Shown piece after piece: positions 1 to 6,508 of a DNA stretch of 6,508 nt. Each line of letters opens with the position of its first letter. The first letter of the stretch is position 1. The notes below the pieces were generated by a model. That model had not been told where the DNA came from and did not search any database. It saw only the letters and a list, made by a program, of their open reading frames with translations. Source of the stretch: Fidelibacterota bacterium (GTDB lineage: Bacteria > Fidelibacterota > Marinisomatia > Marinisomatales > UBA8229); assembly GCA_003535775.1 (NCBI GenBank), contig DPYO01000072.1:1-6508 (forward strand). Reading direction: 5' to 3'. The position numbers and the translations under genes were made by a program.

Positions 1-252
1 CCAGCTTGAAAAGGAATGCAGCCCTCCGGCATCCTTTATAATTTTATCCCCCGGCCTCAAATAAAGATGGTAAGTATTTCCCAAAATGATATCAGTGCCA
101 AGGTCCTTCAATTCCTGGGGAGAAAATGTTTTTACTGCTCCTAATGTACCCACCGGCATGAAGGCTGGTGTAGAAATTTCACCATGATCCGTTTGAATAA
201 TACCAGTCCTGGCTGAAGTTTCTTTGTCAGAATGTAAAAGAGTAAATTGCAA
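1..252 (-). CDS. tgt: Queuine/preQ1 tRNA-guanine transglycosylase, N-terminal part (runs off left edge)
   Basis: Tgt exchanges the guanine at the wobble position (34) of tRNAs with GUN anticodons for preQ1 in bacteria, as part of queuosine synthesis in the cytoplasm. The 84 visible codons match the family N-terminus: FMPVGT at residues 31-36, a GAVK segment at 38-41, LGNTYHL.LRPG at 57-67, and GGLHSF..W up to the window edge. The TDSGGFQ-type catalytic Asp and the C-terminal zinc site lie outside the window. The best start is TTG at 252-250: the resulting MQFTLLHSD resembles the usual family start, and no in-frame ATG lies close upstream. The gene begins 4 bp after the radA stop, so translation is probably coupled; no good Shine-Dalgarno sequence sits at normal spacing. 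Family identity is secure from conserved motifs; the start codon is inferred. Confidence 0.93.
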   Translation of the reverse strand, partial: MQFTLLHSDKETSARTGIIQTDHGEISTPAFMPVGTLGAVKTFSPQELKDLGTDIILGNTYHLYLRPGDKIIKDAGGLHSFSSW

Positions 253-256
253 TACT

Positions 257-1609
257 TCAGAATAGAATATTAAACGCTTCCTGAACAGTGGAAACAGGTT
301 TGACTGTCAAGCCTTTTGGAAGAGGCTTTATGGATTGTTTGCTAGAATGAGGAATCAATGCCTGAGTGAACCCAAGGGCTTTTGCTTCTTTTAGGCGTTT
401 TTTCAATTGACCAACCGATCTCACTTCACCGGTCAATCCCACTTCTCCTATAAGGACAAAGTCCGGCGGAATTACCTTTTCCATTGCACTAGATGCTACG
501 GCGCTGATAATGCCAAGGTCTGCCGCCGGATCATTTACTTTCAACCCTCCAACAAGATTTACAAACACATCCCTGGTCCCCATAATAATTTTCATCCTTT
601 TTTCAAGTACTGCTAAAAGCATTGATAAGCGTCGATAATCAAATCCGTTCACATTCCGCTGAGGAGTGCCAAAATTTGCGGTAGATACCAGTGCCTGCAC
701 TTCTACCAAGATCGGCCTTGTTCCTTCTAATGAAGGATAAATAGCTGTCCCGGCTACATTGGTTGACCGCTCTTCAAGAAATAGCTCTGAAGGGTTGCTG
801 ACTTCCATGAGTCCTTTTTCATCCATCATAAAAATGCCCACTTCGTTTGTAGCACCAAATCGATTTTTTACACATCGGAGGATTCGGTGGTCATAGCGTT
901 CATCTCCTTCAAGATACAGAACAGTATCCACCATATGTTCGAGCATTTTAGGTCCAGCAATTACACCTTCCTTGGTCACATGACCTATAATAATTACGGA
1001 GACACCTCTCTGTTTGGCCATCTGAAGCAATTGTTGACCGCTTTCCCGAATCTGTGTGGGAGACCCGGGAAGAGAATCAATTTCCATACCGAACACAGTC
1101 TGAATTGAATCTATAATAACCAACTCTGGTTTCAACAAAGATACGTGTTCTACAATTCTTTCTATCTGGTTTTCACCGGAAATTTGCAAGTCATCAGATT
1201 GAATATTCAATCGTTTTGCCCGCATGGCAACCTGATCCTCACTTTCTTCTGCAGATACAAACAAAGACGGCACTCCGCATCCCACAACAATCTGGAGAGC
1301 AAGAGTTGATTTCCCTATCCCGGGGCTTCCTCCAAGAAGGATGACCGATCCTTTCAGTAAACCCCCACCCAGAACCCGGTCCACCTCTTTAAGTTTTGCT
1401 GAAAACCGTTCTGTAGAGTGCTTATACAGGATTTCAGCCAGGGATACGGGCTTCCGCCTATTTTCACTTACAGTCTTTTTAGACCTCTTTGAAATTTTGA
1501 ATTCACTAAGGGTTCCCCATTCATTGCATGCTGGACATTGACCATTCCACTTGGGAAAATCATTCCCGCATCCAGAACATAAAAATGCCGTTTTCACTGC
1601 TGATTTCAC
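257..1609 (-). CDS. radA: DNA repair/recombination protein RadA (Sms)
   Basis: RadA is a RecA-like hexameric ATPase that drives branch migration and helps process recombination intermediates. The 450-aa length is typical. Domains in order: a C4 zinc finger (C11, C14, C25, C28, with KWNGQCPAC typical of the family), a RecA core with Walker A GGSPGIGKST at 93-102 and Walker B LVIID at 163-167, the RadA signature KNRFG at 248-252, and a Lon-like C-terminal domain from about 290 to 450 that contains GGLKVNDPAADL. That last domain is a structural and DNA-binding module in RadA, not a protease. The start is GTG at 1609-1607; a second GTG four codons later is possible but gives a shorter leader before the zinc finger. 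No clear Shine-Dalgarno precedes either. It lies between the upstream outer-membrane protein gene (53 bp) and tgt (4 bp), all on the same strand, so cotranscription is likely. All key motifs look intact. Confidence 0.97.
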   Translation of the reverse strand: MKSAVKTAFLCSGCGNDFPKWNGQCPACNEWGTLSEFKISKRSKKTVSENRRKPVSLAEILYKHSTERFSAKLKEVDRVLGGGLLKGSVILLGGSPGIGKSTLALQIVVGCGVPSLFVSAEESEDQVAMRAKRLNIQSDDLQISGENQIERIVEHVSLLKPELVIIDSIQTVFGMEIDSLPGSPTQIRESGQQLLQMAKQRGVSVIIIGHVTKEGVIAGPKMLEHMVDTVLYLEGDERYDHRILRCVKNRFGATNEVGIFMMDEKGLMEVSNPSELFLEERSTNVAGTAIYPSLEGTRPILVEVQALVSTANFGTPQRNVNGFDYRRLSMLLAVLEKRMKIIMGTRDVFVNLVGGLKVNDPAADLGIISAVASSAMEKVIPPDFVLIGEVGLTGEVRSVGQLKKRLKEAKALGFTQALIPHSSKQSIKPLPKGLTVKPVSTVQEAFNILF

Positions 1610-1662
1610 AATACTGGTAGGGTTAATATTTATATTTCAATTAAAGGATTTGCTCTTCTTCT
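1610..1662 (-). other. Short intergenic spacer between the outer-membrane protein gene and radA
   Basis: This 53-bp A+T-rich gap contains no inverted repeat followed by a T-run on the minus strand, so I see no intrinsic terminator. It also has no AGGAGG-like sequence ahead of the radA GTG. The simplest reading is transcriptional readthrough from the upstream gene into radA; a weak internal promoter cannot be excluded. Confidence 0.5.
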
Positions 1663-4600
1663 CTACCAATCAGGACCAAAGGAAAAAAGATACTGTGGCC
1701 GTGAATAACTTCCGTCGGGTTTTATATCCCAGGCTGTATCAACCCGGAGCAATCCCAACGGTGTGAAAAGTTTGAATCCTATTCCAAATCCTGCTACCTT
1801 TGGAGATGGTTGGTCATTGAACTCATCAAAATCATCCCAGGCAGCACCGATATCTAAGAAGGCGTGTCCAAACAAATAAGTGGCTGCCACTCTGGAAGGA
1901 GGTCCAAACGCAAAAATAAAAGGAAATCTAAATTCAAAATTAGCCAGGGCAACGTTTGTTCCCGTCCGCTCGGCATAACGTGCTCCCCGAACCGGCATGG
2001 CATATTCAGTAAAATAGATATCCTTCAATAGGTTATTATTTTCATCATCCAGTATCACTTCTCTAAACTGACCTGAATCGTCTTTCCCATCGGTTTCTCC
2101 TCTCCCAAAATACCAATTATGTGCCCCTCCAAGAAAAAATTTCTGTGGGTCATGCCCCATACTTTTGCCAATCATCAAGCGCCCTGCAAACGCATAATAT
2201 TTCCAAATCCTAATATATTTACGTATATCCCATATCACGGTCTGAAATTTAATTTTTCCCGTACCAATCCCCGGTGTGGCAGTTATAGAAATATTTTGAC
2301 GGAATCCATCCAATGGCCCTGTGTATCCAAAAACAGAATTATCATAGACCCAGCTTACCATAGGCAAAACGGTTGATAATTTATCTTCAGAATAAAGGGC
2401 ATATTCTCCGGTTAAAAATTCATCTATAAAAACTTCATATTTAAAAAGATGATATGACAATCCCACGTCAATCCGGTTAAAACGGTTGAATGGACGGGAC
2501 ACAAAACTCCCAATCCCAATATGACGCAGTCTCCCGAATCTTTGATAACCTAATGAGAAAAAATTAGCAGTTTGAGAAAAATTAAAGTAAAGGTCAGTCC
2601 GATTTTTTAAATACGCATAGGATAAAAAATAGTCGCTGTTTTCAAGGGTCAAAACCATTTCAGTCCCAAAAAATATTTTATGATCTCCCATTAAATCGCT
2701 CCAAGAAAAATATGTCATCCCCTGGGCTCCAAACACACTGCTGATCATCATACTCCCCCCGATCATATCCAGGGTAAAATGCGTTTTGTATAACTGGGGA
2801 AGATACGTATCCTCTTTCCGAAGACTATCATGAAACGCGCTCTTTTTTTCTTCTCTCTGGTTTAGAATCGTATTATTGTATTGATCATATTGCCGTGCAA
2901 AAATATAATTAGAATAATCATCCGCACCTCTGCTGCTCTTCATTTGTTTATCTTTATTCCATCTAAGATCAGCTAATGATTCATCTTGATCTTTATTTTG
3001 TATATAATTCGTCAACGGGATTTTCTTTTTAGATAATCCTCCCGGATTCGTCAAGCTATAAATATCCCATCCGCCTTTACTGTAACCAGCAAATACCAGG
3101 AGCTTATCATCATTTGATAAACTCAATTGCTGAATTCCAGTTAATACATTGCTGACCGGTATCTGTGTGCCTGAATCCAGATCACGATAAAATATATTCC
3201 ATACACCGTTATAGTCTGCCGTAAAAAAAAGAGCATTTCTTTTATGCATCCAAACAGGATAGTTTTCATTGTAATCTGTATTGGTGACCCGAATAATCTC
3301 TTTTGTCTGTACATCTATTACATAGATATCATCTTGCGAGAAATCATGCGTAAACATATCTACTTCAAGCGTTTCACCAGTCGTGTTGTCTGCATCAATC
3401 CGAAGGTAATCATCACGATCAGAAATGAAAGCGATTTTCTTCCCATCCGGGCTCCAGACTGGTTCTGAATCGGAAAAAATGTCATCAGTCAAGTTCACTA
3501 GTTTTTTTGTGTAAAAATCATAGAGATAAATATCACTCGCTCTGCCTTTATTCCCAATAAAAGCCAGCTGTTTTCCATCCGGACTCCACGAAGCGGTAAA
3601 AAGTCCATCCAATTCAAGGGATATTTTTTCAGATTTCCCGCTGGCTACATCAATTAAATGAAAGACATCTCCTTTTCCTGCTTTAGATGCTATCACAATT
3701 TTTTTACTGTCGGGCGCCCAGGATATCCCCGGTTGAAGCCATTTCAATTCTTCAAAATCAATAGAGCGGTTTCCCTTAACCAGCCGCCTGATTACCTTTC
3801 CATTCAAGGCATCAATCAAATAAATGTCCGCATATCCTTCCCGGTCTGACAAGATCGCAATTTTGCTTCCATCTGGAGAGAGTGCCGGAGAAATATTATA
3901 AAAATTCCCTTTTTCTTTATGGTCAGTCAATTGTTTAGAGATATCTTCAAGTTCATCCCGTCCGGCCACATCCGGCCAGTACTCTTTCTTCAAATATTTT
4001 TTCCATTGTTTGCTCAGTTCTTCAAAATCAAAACCCAGAGCTTTTTCATACCCTTTTTCAGCATTCTGATACTTTTTCATCTTGGTAAATATCTCACCAA
4101 CTTTTTCACGACCATATTTTTCAGAAATAAATCGCCACACTGATTGCCCACCCTTATAGGCCATGTAAGATTCCAATCTTTTCACCTGGGGTATTTCGTC
4201 ATGAATTGCCATATCCCGAATAATCATATCCGCTTTGGTATCCCAATTGGAAGAGAGATATTCTGCAAGCCCTTCATTAGTCCAAAGAGGTATATTGAGC
4301 CTAATTCTCCCTGAAATGATTCCCTGGATGTTCCCTCCATAAATCATATCATTGATTACAGCGTGCACCAGTTCATGATGAATAACATGCCTAAATTCTT
4401 TATAAGATCCATCAAATGGTAAGACAACACGGTTCTTAAATAATTCTGTGACCCCACCAATTCCTTCAGACATGTACGTATCCACTACATTTGTTTGCTG
4501 AAAGTCATTGTGAGAATTATATACAATGACTGAAACCGGTTTTTTTAATGTCCATCGAAGGTGGATCGAAATTTGTTCATATGCTTCTTCCGCTGCATTT

Positions 4601-4770
4601 GCCGTAAACTCTGCCAACTCAAATTCATTTGCATAATAATAAACATCAAAATGGGGAGACTTAATAAATTTCCAGTCAAAGTCCCTGTATTGAACTTTAT
4701 TTTTCCCAAAAGACTGCCCAAAAACAATCTGAATACAAAAAAAAGCTAATAATATGAATCTATGGTTCAT
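1663..4770 (-). CDS. Secreted zinc-peptidase / TolB-like propeller / BamA-type barrel outer-membrane protein
   Basis: The 1035-aa protein has four parts. (1) A signal peptide: short basic start, hydrophobic residues 5-17, likely cleaved after VFG at 18, leaving Gln first. (2) A gluzincin-like peptidase domain (Peptidase_MA type), about 28-265, with HELVH at 132-136 and W..EGLAEY at 163-171; H132, H136 and E166 are the predicted zinc ligands and E133 the catalytic base. (3) A TolB/PD40 beta-propeller, about 290-575, with blades marked by SPDG or variants at 298-301, 352-355, 396-399, 439-442 and weaker copies near 505 and 551. (4) After a charged linker (about 590-660), an Omp85/BamA-like barrel from about 660, with GP.DG at 818-822, FLGG at 879-882, FEFRFPF at 945-951 and a terminal aromatic (W1035). 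The fold predicts a periplasmic protease/propeller anchored to an outer-membrane barrel. Its substrate and role are unknown; assembly or quality control of envelope proteins is a guess. Homologues are often annotated as TolB-like or BamA/TamA-family proteins, but it is neither TolB nor canonical BamA (no POTRA domains seen). No clear Shine-Dalgarno precedes the ATG. Confidence 0.88.
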   Translation of the reverse strand: MNHRFILLAFFCIQIVFGQSFGKNKVQYRDFDWKFIKSPHFDVYYYANEFELAEFTANAAEEAYEQISIHLRWTLKKPVSVIVYNSHNDFQQTNVVDTYMSEGIGGVTELFKNRVVLPFDGSYKEFRHVIHHELVHAVINDMIYGGNIQGIISGRIRLNIPLWTNEGLAEYLSSNWDTKADMIIRDMAIHDEIPQVKRLESYMAYKGGQSVWRFISEKYGREKVGEIFTKMKKYQNAEKGYEKALGFDFEELSKQWKKYLKKEYWPDVAGRDELEDISKQLTDHKEKGNFYNISPALSPDGSKIAILSDREGYADIYLIDALNGKVIRRLVKGNRSIDFEELKWLQPGISWAPDSKKIVIASKAGKGDVFHLIDVASGKSEKISLELDGLFTASWSPDGKQLAFIGNKGRASDIYLYDFYTKKLVNLTDDIFSDSEPVWSPDGKKIAFISDRDDYLRIDADNTTGETLEVDMFTHDFSQDDIYVIDVQTKEIIRVTNTDYNENYPVWMHKRNALFFTADYNGVWNIFYRDLDSGTQIPVSNVLTGIQQLSLSNDDKLLVFAGYSKGGWDIYSLTNPGGLSKKKIPLTNYIQNKDQDESLADLRWNKDKQMKSSRGADDYSNYIFARQYDQYNNTILNQREEKKSAFHDSLRKEDTYLPQLYKTHFTLDMIGGSMMISSVFGAQGMTYFSWSDLMGDHKIFFGTEMVLTLENSDYFLSYAYLKNRTDLYFNFSQTANFFSLGYQRFGRLRHIGIGSFVSRPFNRFNRIDVGLSYHLFKYEVFIDEFLTGEYALYSEDKLSTVLPMVSWVYDNSVFGYTGPLDGFRQNISITATPGIGTGKIKFQTVIWDIRKYIRIWKYYAFAGRLMIGKSMGHDPQKFFLGGAHNWYFGRGETDGKDDSGQFREVILDDENNNLLKDIYFTEYAMPVRGARYAERTGTNVALANFEFRFPFIFAFGPPSRVAATYLFGHAFLDIGAAWDDFDEFNDQPSPKVAGFGIGFKLFTPLGLLRVDTAWDIKPDGSYSRPQYLFSFGPDW

Positions 4771-4903
4771 TGTTATATCTACACTACATTTGACACTATT
4801 AATTTACAATAGGTTAAGATAAACCAATCGTATTTTCAAGATAAAGTTACGCATAACATTTTAATTTGTCTTAATCCTTGGGTAGCAGTAAGTTTTCTTA
4901 CTC
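4771..4903. promoter_or_regulatory. Divergent intergenic region with the promoters of both gene sets
   Basis: These 133 bp separate two divergently transcribed genes and must contain or overlap both promoters. On the plus strand a perfect TTGACA lies at 4790-4795, followed after 19 bp by TAAGAT (4815-4820, four of six matches to TATAAT), a mediocre pair with a long spacer. On the minus strand, TTGAAA (4838-4833) is followed by only poor -10 candidates. I see no convincing Bacteroidota-type TAnnTTTG element on either strand. The region is A+T-rich and shows no long palindrome apart from the small hairpin at its right end. The function follows from position; the individual elements are speculative. 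Confidence 0.5.
4887..4902 (+). promoter_or_regulatory. Perfect 6-bp hairpin directly before the lpxH start codon
   Basis: AGTAAG at 4887-4892 and CTTACT at 4897-4902 are exact inverted repeats around a TTTT loop, ending one base before the ATG at 4904. In RNA this stem would occupy the place where a ribosome binding site normally sits, and no Shine-Dalgarno is otherwise visible. It might modulate initiation, but the stem has only two G-C pairs, so it is weak and could be chance. Confidence 0.35.
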
Positions 4904-5644
4904 ATGCATTCACCTGTTTATTTTATTTCTGATGTCCATTTGGCAATACAGCCATCCGAAGAGGAACATAAAAAACAACAAAGGTTATTCCAGTTCTTCC
5001 ATCACGTTGCCCAAACGGGAGGTACTCTATTTATTTTGGGAGACCTTTTTGATTTCTATTTCGAATATCCTTACGTGATTCCCAAGATGTATTTTCAACT
5101 GTATCATGAACTTTTTCATCTTAAAAGTAAAGGTGTTGCACTGCATTTTATGGCTGGGAACCACGATTACTGGTTTCAGGATTTTGTTTCGGACAAACTG
5201 TTTGATAAAACCTACACTGATGACACAATTGTTGAAGTCAACGGAAAAAAATTCTACCTGACCCATGGTGATGGGATTCTATCCTGGGATCGAGGATATC
5301 GGTTGTTAAAAATGGTCATCAGAAATCCGGTCTTTATCTGGCTGTATCGTTGGGTGCATCCAACCATTGGGTACAGCATTGCAAATTGGATTTCAAAGAA
5401 AGGTCAACATTATGAGCACTCTGATGAACATAATGAGCGGATTCTTAGTGAGTTGGAGGTATTTTCAAAACCATATATAACCAATGGATTTGATTATGTG
5501 ATTACCGGGCATTATCACCAAGCAACAGAAAAAATGATAAACGGTGGAAAGCTTTTGATTCTTGGTGATTGGATTCATTATTTTACATATGGATATTTCA
5601 ACGGAAACGATTTATCCTTAAAGTTTTGGGAGACCGATGAATAA
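4904..5644 (+). CDS. lpxH: LpxH-type UDP-2,3-diacylglucosamine diphosphatase (calcineurin-like metallophosphoesterase)
   Basis: The predicted enzyme hydrolyses UDP-2,3-diacylglucosamine to lipid X and UMP, the fourth step of lipid A synthesis, at the cytoplasmic face of the inner membrane. All metallophosphoesterase motifs are present in order: SDVHL (D10, H12), GDLFDF (D47), GNHD (N86, H87, D88), THGD (H121) and TGHYH (H203, H205), forming a two-metal site. The 246-aa length matches LpxH (about 240 aa). The segment of about residues 130-170, rich in aromatic, basic and hydrophobic residues, sits where LpxH has its helical, lipid-binding insertion. Proteobacterial LpxH has GNRD where this protein has GNHD, as in Bacteroidota-type homologues, so the exact substrate rests on homology. 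The ATG at 4904 begins MHSPVYFISDVH, a normal distance from the first motif. The 3' end overlaps the next gene by 8 bp. Confidence 0.85.
   Translation: MHSPVYFISDVHLAIQPSEEEHKKQQRLFQFFHHVAQTGGTLFILGDLFDFYFEYPYVIPKMYFQLYHELFHLKSKGVALHFMAGNHDYWFQDFVSDKLFDKTYTDDTIVEVNGKKFYLTHGDGILSWDRGYRLLKMVIRNPVFIWLYRWVHPTIGYSIANWISKKGQHYEHSDEHNERILSELEVFSKPYITNGFDYVITGHYHQATEKMINGGKLLILGDWIHYFTYGYFNGNDLSLKFWETDE
5628..5632 (+). promoter_or_regulatory. Probable ribosome binding site for the lipoprotein gene
   Basis: GGGAG lies inside the end of lpxH, 4 bp before the ATG at 5637. The spacing is a little short, but it is the clearest Shine-Dalgarno-like sequence before any start in the window, and it supports this ATG over the internal ATG at 5676, which would remove most of the signal sequence. 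Confidence 0.45.
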
Positions 5645-6508
5645 AACACTTATTCTTTTCCTTATTTCGATCCTGATGTTTGAAGGATGTTCAAAAATCA
5701 AATCGCTTCTTCCTTTTTCCGGAAAAAAGAAAGAAAAAGAAGGGATTACAACAATTCAACATGGTGATGTAGAAAAATTACGCACTGCTTTCCAAGATGG
5801 ACGCATTCAGGCTTTGGAAGAACTCATTGGTATTTATCAAGATTCAAATCAATCTTATGATGTCCGACTTGCAGCAGGTGAGTCCCTTGCTGAAACTCAT
5901 CATCCAAATGCGTTAAATGCGATCGCGGAAACCGTTGCCAGCTCAGCGGCAATAGACCTTTCCTTTATGGAATTTTCTATTGATTTGCTTGCCAAGTTTA
6001 AAGAAAACCCTAAAGCTGCTGAAGCTATGATCCGGGCAATGCACACCGTCCAGAAAAAAACAAATAAATTGCATCTTTACCTAGTGAAAAATTTTGGAAA
6101 AGTTCGCATTAAAGATCAGGTTTACGCATTAATGGATCTTTATGAGGTTGCCAAGTCTAACCTGTCTCGGACTGAAGAATTACTCACGACAACTCTTGGA
6201 ACTATTGGTGATGACAAAGTCATCCCTGCCCTGGTAGATATTGCCAAGGATCCTTATATAAATATAGGCATCCGAAACCGGGCTGTTGAAATCCTGGGGA
6301 AAAAAGAAACAACCGAAATTGTAGGTGCATTCACGGAATTGCTTGGTGATCCAAATACAAATCTTGAAGTCAGAGAATTTGCCCTCAATACTATGGAGGG
6401 TGTTACAGAAGAAAAGCTGATTCTCACGCTTTTAGACACATATAATGTTGGGAAAAAGCAATACTTCAGTCTGCTCAATACCTTGATCGACGCCCTGGGG
6501 AATTTTAA
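5637..6508 (+). CDS. Predicted lipoprotein with HEAT-like helical repeats (runs off right edge)
   Basis: An open frame of 290 codons plus 2 bases continues past the window end without a stop. The N-terminus has one Lys, a hydrophobic stretch (residues 4-15) and Cys18 in FEGC, a loose lipobox, so a lipid-anchored envelope protein is likely; the Phe at -3 and Glu at -2 are atypical. A short basic stretch (KKKEK, 30-34) follows. From about residue 44 the protein is nearly all predicted alpha-helix, with HEAT-like units near 74-100 (VRLAAGESLAE...NALNAIAE), 183-205 (TTTLGTIGDDKVIPALVDIA), 211-237 and 243-268. Such repeats usually form a curved scaffold for protein binding. The start overlaps the lpxH stop by 8 bp in the +1 frame, implying translational coupling and co-expression with lipid A synthesis. 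I do not recognise a named family; the function is unknown and no enzymatic motif is visible. Confidence 0.8.
   Translation, partial: MNKTLILFLISILMFEGCSKIKSLLPFSGKKKEKEGITTIQHGDVEKLRTAFQDGRIQALEELIGIYQDSNQSYDVRLAAGESLAETHHPNALNAIAETVASSAAIDLSFMEFSIDLLAKFKENPKAAEAMIRAMHTVQKKTNKLHLYLVKNFGKVRIKDQVYALMDLYEVAKSNLSRTEELLTTTLGTIGDDKVIPALVDIAKDPYINIGIRNRAVEILGKKETTEIVGAFTELLGDPNTNLEVREFALNTMEGVTEEKLILTLLDTYNVGKKQYFSLLNTLIDALGNF

Noticed and set aside
257..739. Active Lon-type protease in the RadA C-terminus
   Set aside because: The RadA Lon-like domain is known to lack peptidase activity, and no Ser-Lys dyad context is apparent here.
407..1541. Several plus-strand open frames of 66-74 codons opposite radA
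   Set aside because: They lie fully antisense to a gene whose motifs are all intact, have low-complexity or unremarkable translations, and show no recognisable domain.
1610..1662. Intrinsic terminator after the outer-membrane protein gene
   Set aside because: No stem-loop followed by a T-run is visible on the minus strand.
2119..4143. Plus-strand open frames of 63-85 codons opposite the large outer-membrane protein gene
   Set aside because: They are antisense shadows of a continuous 1035-codon gene with recognisable domains throughout.
4545..4749. Short frames on both strands over the N-terminal part of the outer-membrane protein gene
   Set aside because: They overlap the signal peptide and the start of the peptidase domain in other frames and have no support of their own.
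1663..4770. Calling the large protein TolB or BamA
   Set aside because: TolB lacks a protease and a barrel, and BamA has POTRA domains in place of a protease and propeller; only parts of each are present.
4878..5078. A 66-codon plus-strand frame starting before lpxH
   Set aside because: It is out of frame with the well-supported lpxH and has no family features.
5027..5266. A 79-codon minus-strand frame inside lpxH
   Set aside because: It is antisense to the metal-binding core of lpxH.
6254..6478. A 74-codon minus-strand frame near the right edge
   Set aside because: It lies opposite the lipoprotein gene, whose frame is open over 290 codons with a signal sequence and repeat pattern.

Overview
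The window (about 40% G+C by eye) comes from a diderm bacterium that makes lipid A. It contains five protein-coding genes in two divergent sets and no RNA gene, mobile element, CRISPR array or long repeat that I can see. A member of the Fibrobacterota-Chlorobiota-Bacteroidota (FCB) group, for example Marinimicrobia (SAR406) or a relative, fits best. The reasons are a very large peptidase/propeller/barrel outer-membrane protein of the kind common there, an LpxH-like phosphoesterase with GNHD instead of the proteobacterial GNRD, an N-terminal signal ending just before Gln, and weak or absent Shine-Dalgarno sequences. This taxonomic call is inference, not proof.

Left (minus-strand) set, read right to left from 4770 to 1. 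First is a 1035-aa secreted outer-membrane protein that joins a zinc-peptidase domain, a TolB/PD40-type beta-propeller and an Omp85/BamA-like barrel. After 53 bp comes radA (branch-migration ATPase in recombination), which starts at GTG. Only 4 bp after the radA stop comes tgt (queuosine tRNA-guanine transglycosylase), which appears to start at TTG and runs off the left edge. No terminator is visible between these three genes, so they probably form one transcription unit mixing envelope, DNA-repair and tRNA-modification functions.

Middle: a 133-bp A+T-rich divergent intergenic region (4771-4903) must hold the promoters for both sets. It ends in a small perfect hairpin directly before the rightward start codon.

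Right (plus-strand) set: an LpxH-type UDP-2,3-diacylglucosamine diphosphatase (lipid A synthesis) overlaps by 8 bp the start of a predicted lipoprotein rich in HEAT-like helical repeats, which runs off the right edge. The overlap points to translational coupling.

The shared theme around the divergent promoter is the cell envelope: an outer-membrane barrel with a periplasmic protease/propeller on one side, lipid A synthesis and a lipoprotein on the other. No clearly new defence or mobile system is visible. The most interesting items are the three-domain outer-membrane protein, the uncharacterised HEAT lipoprotein coupled to lpxH, and the non-ATG starts of radA and tgt.
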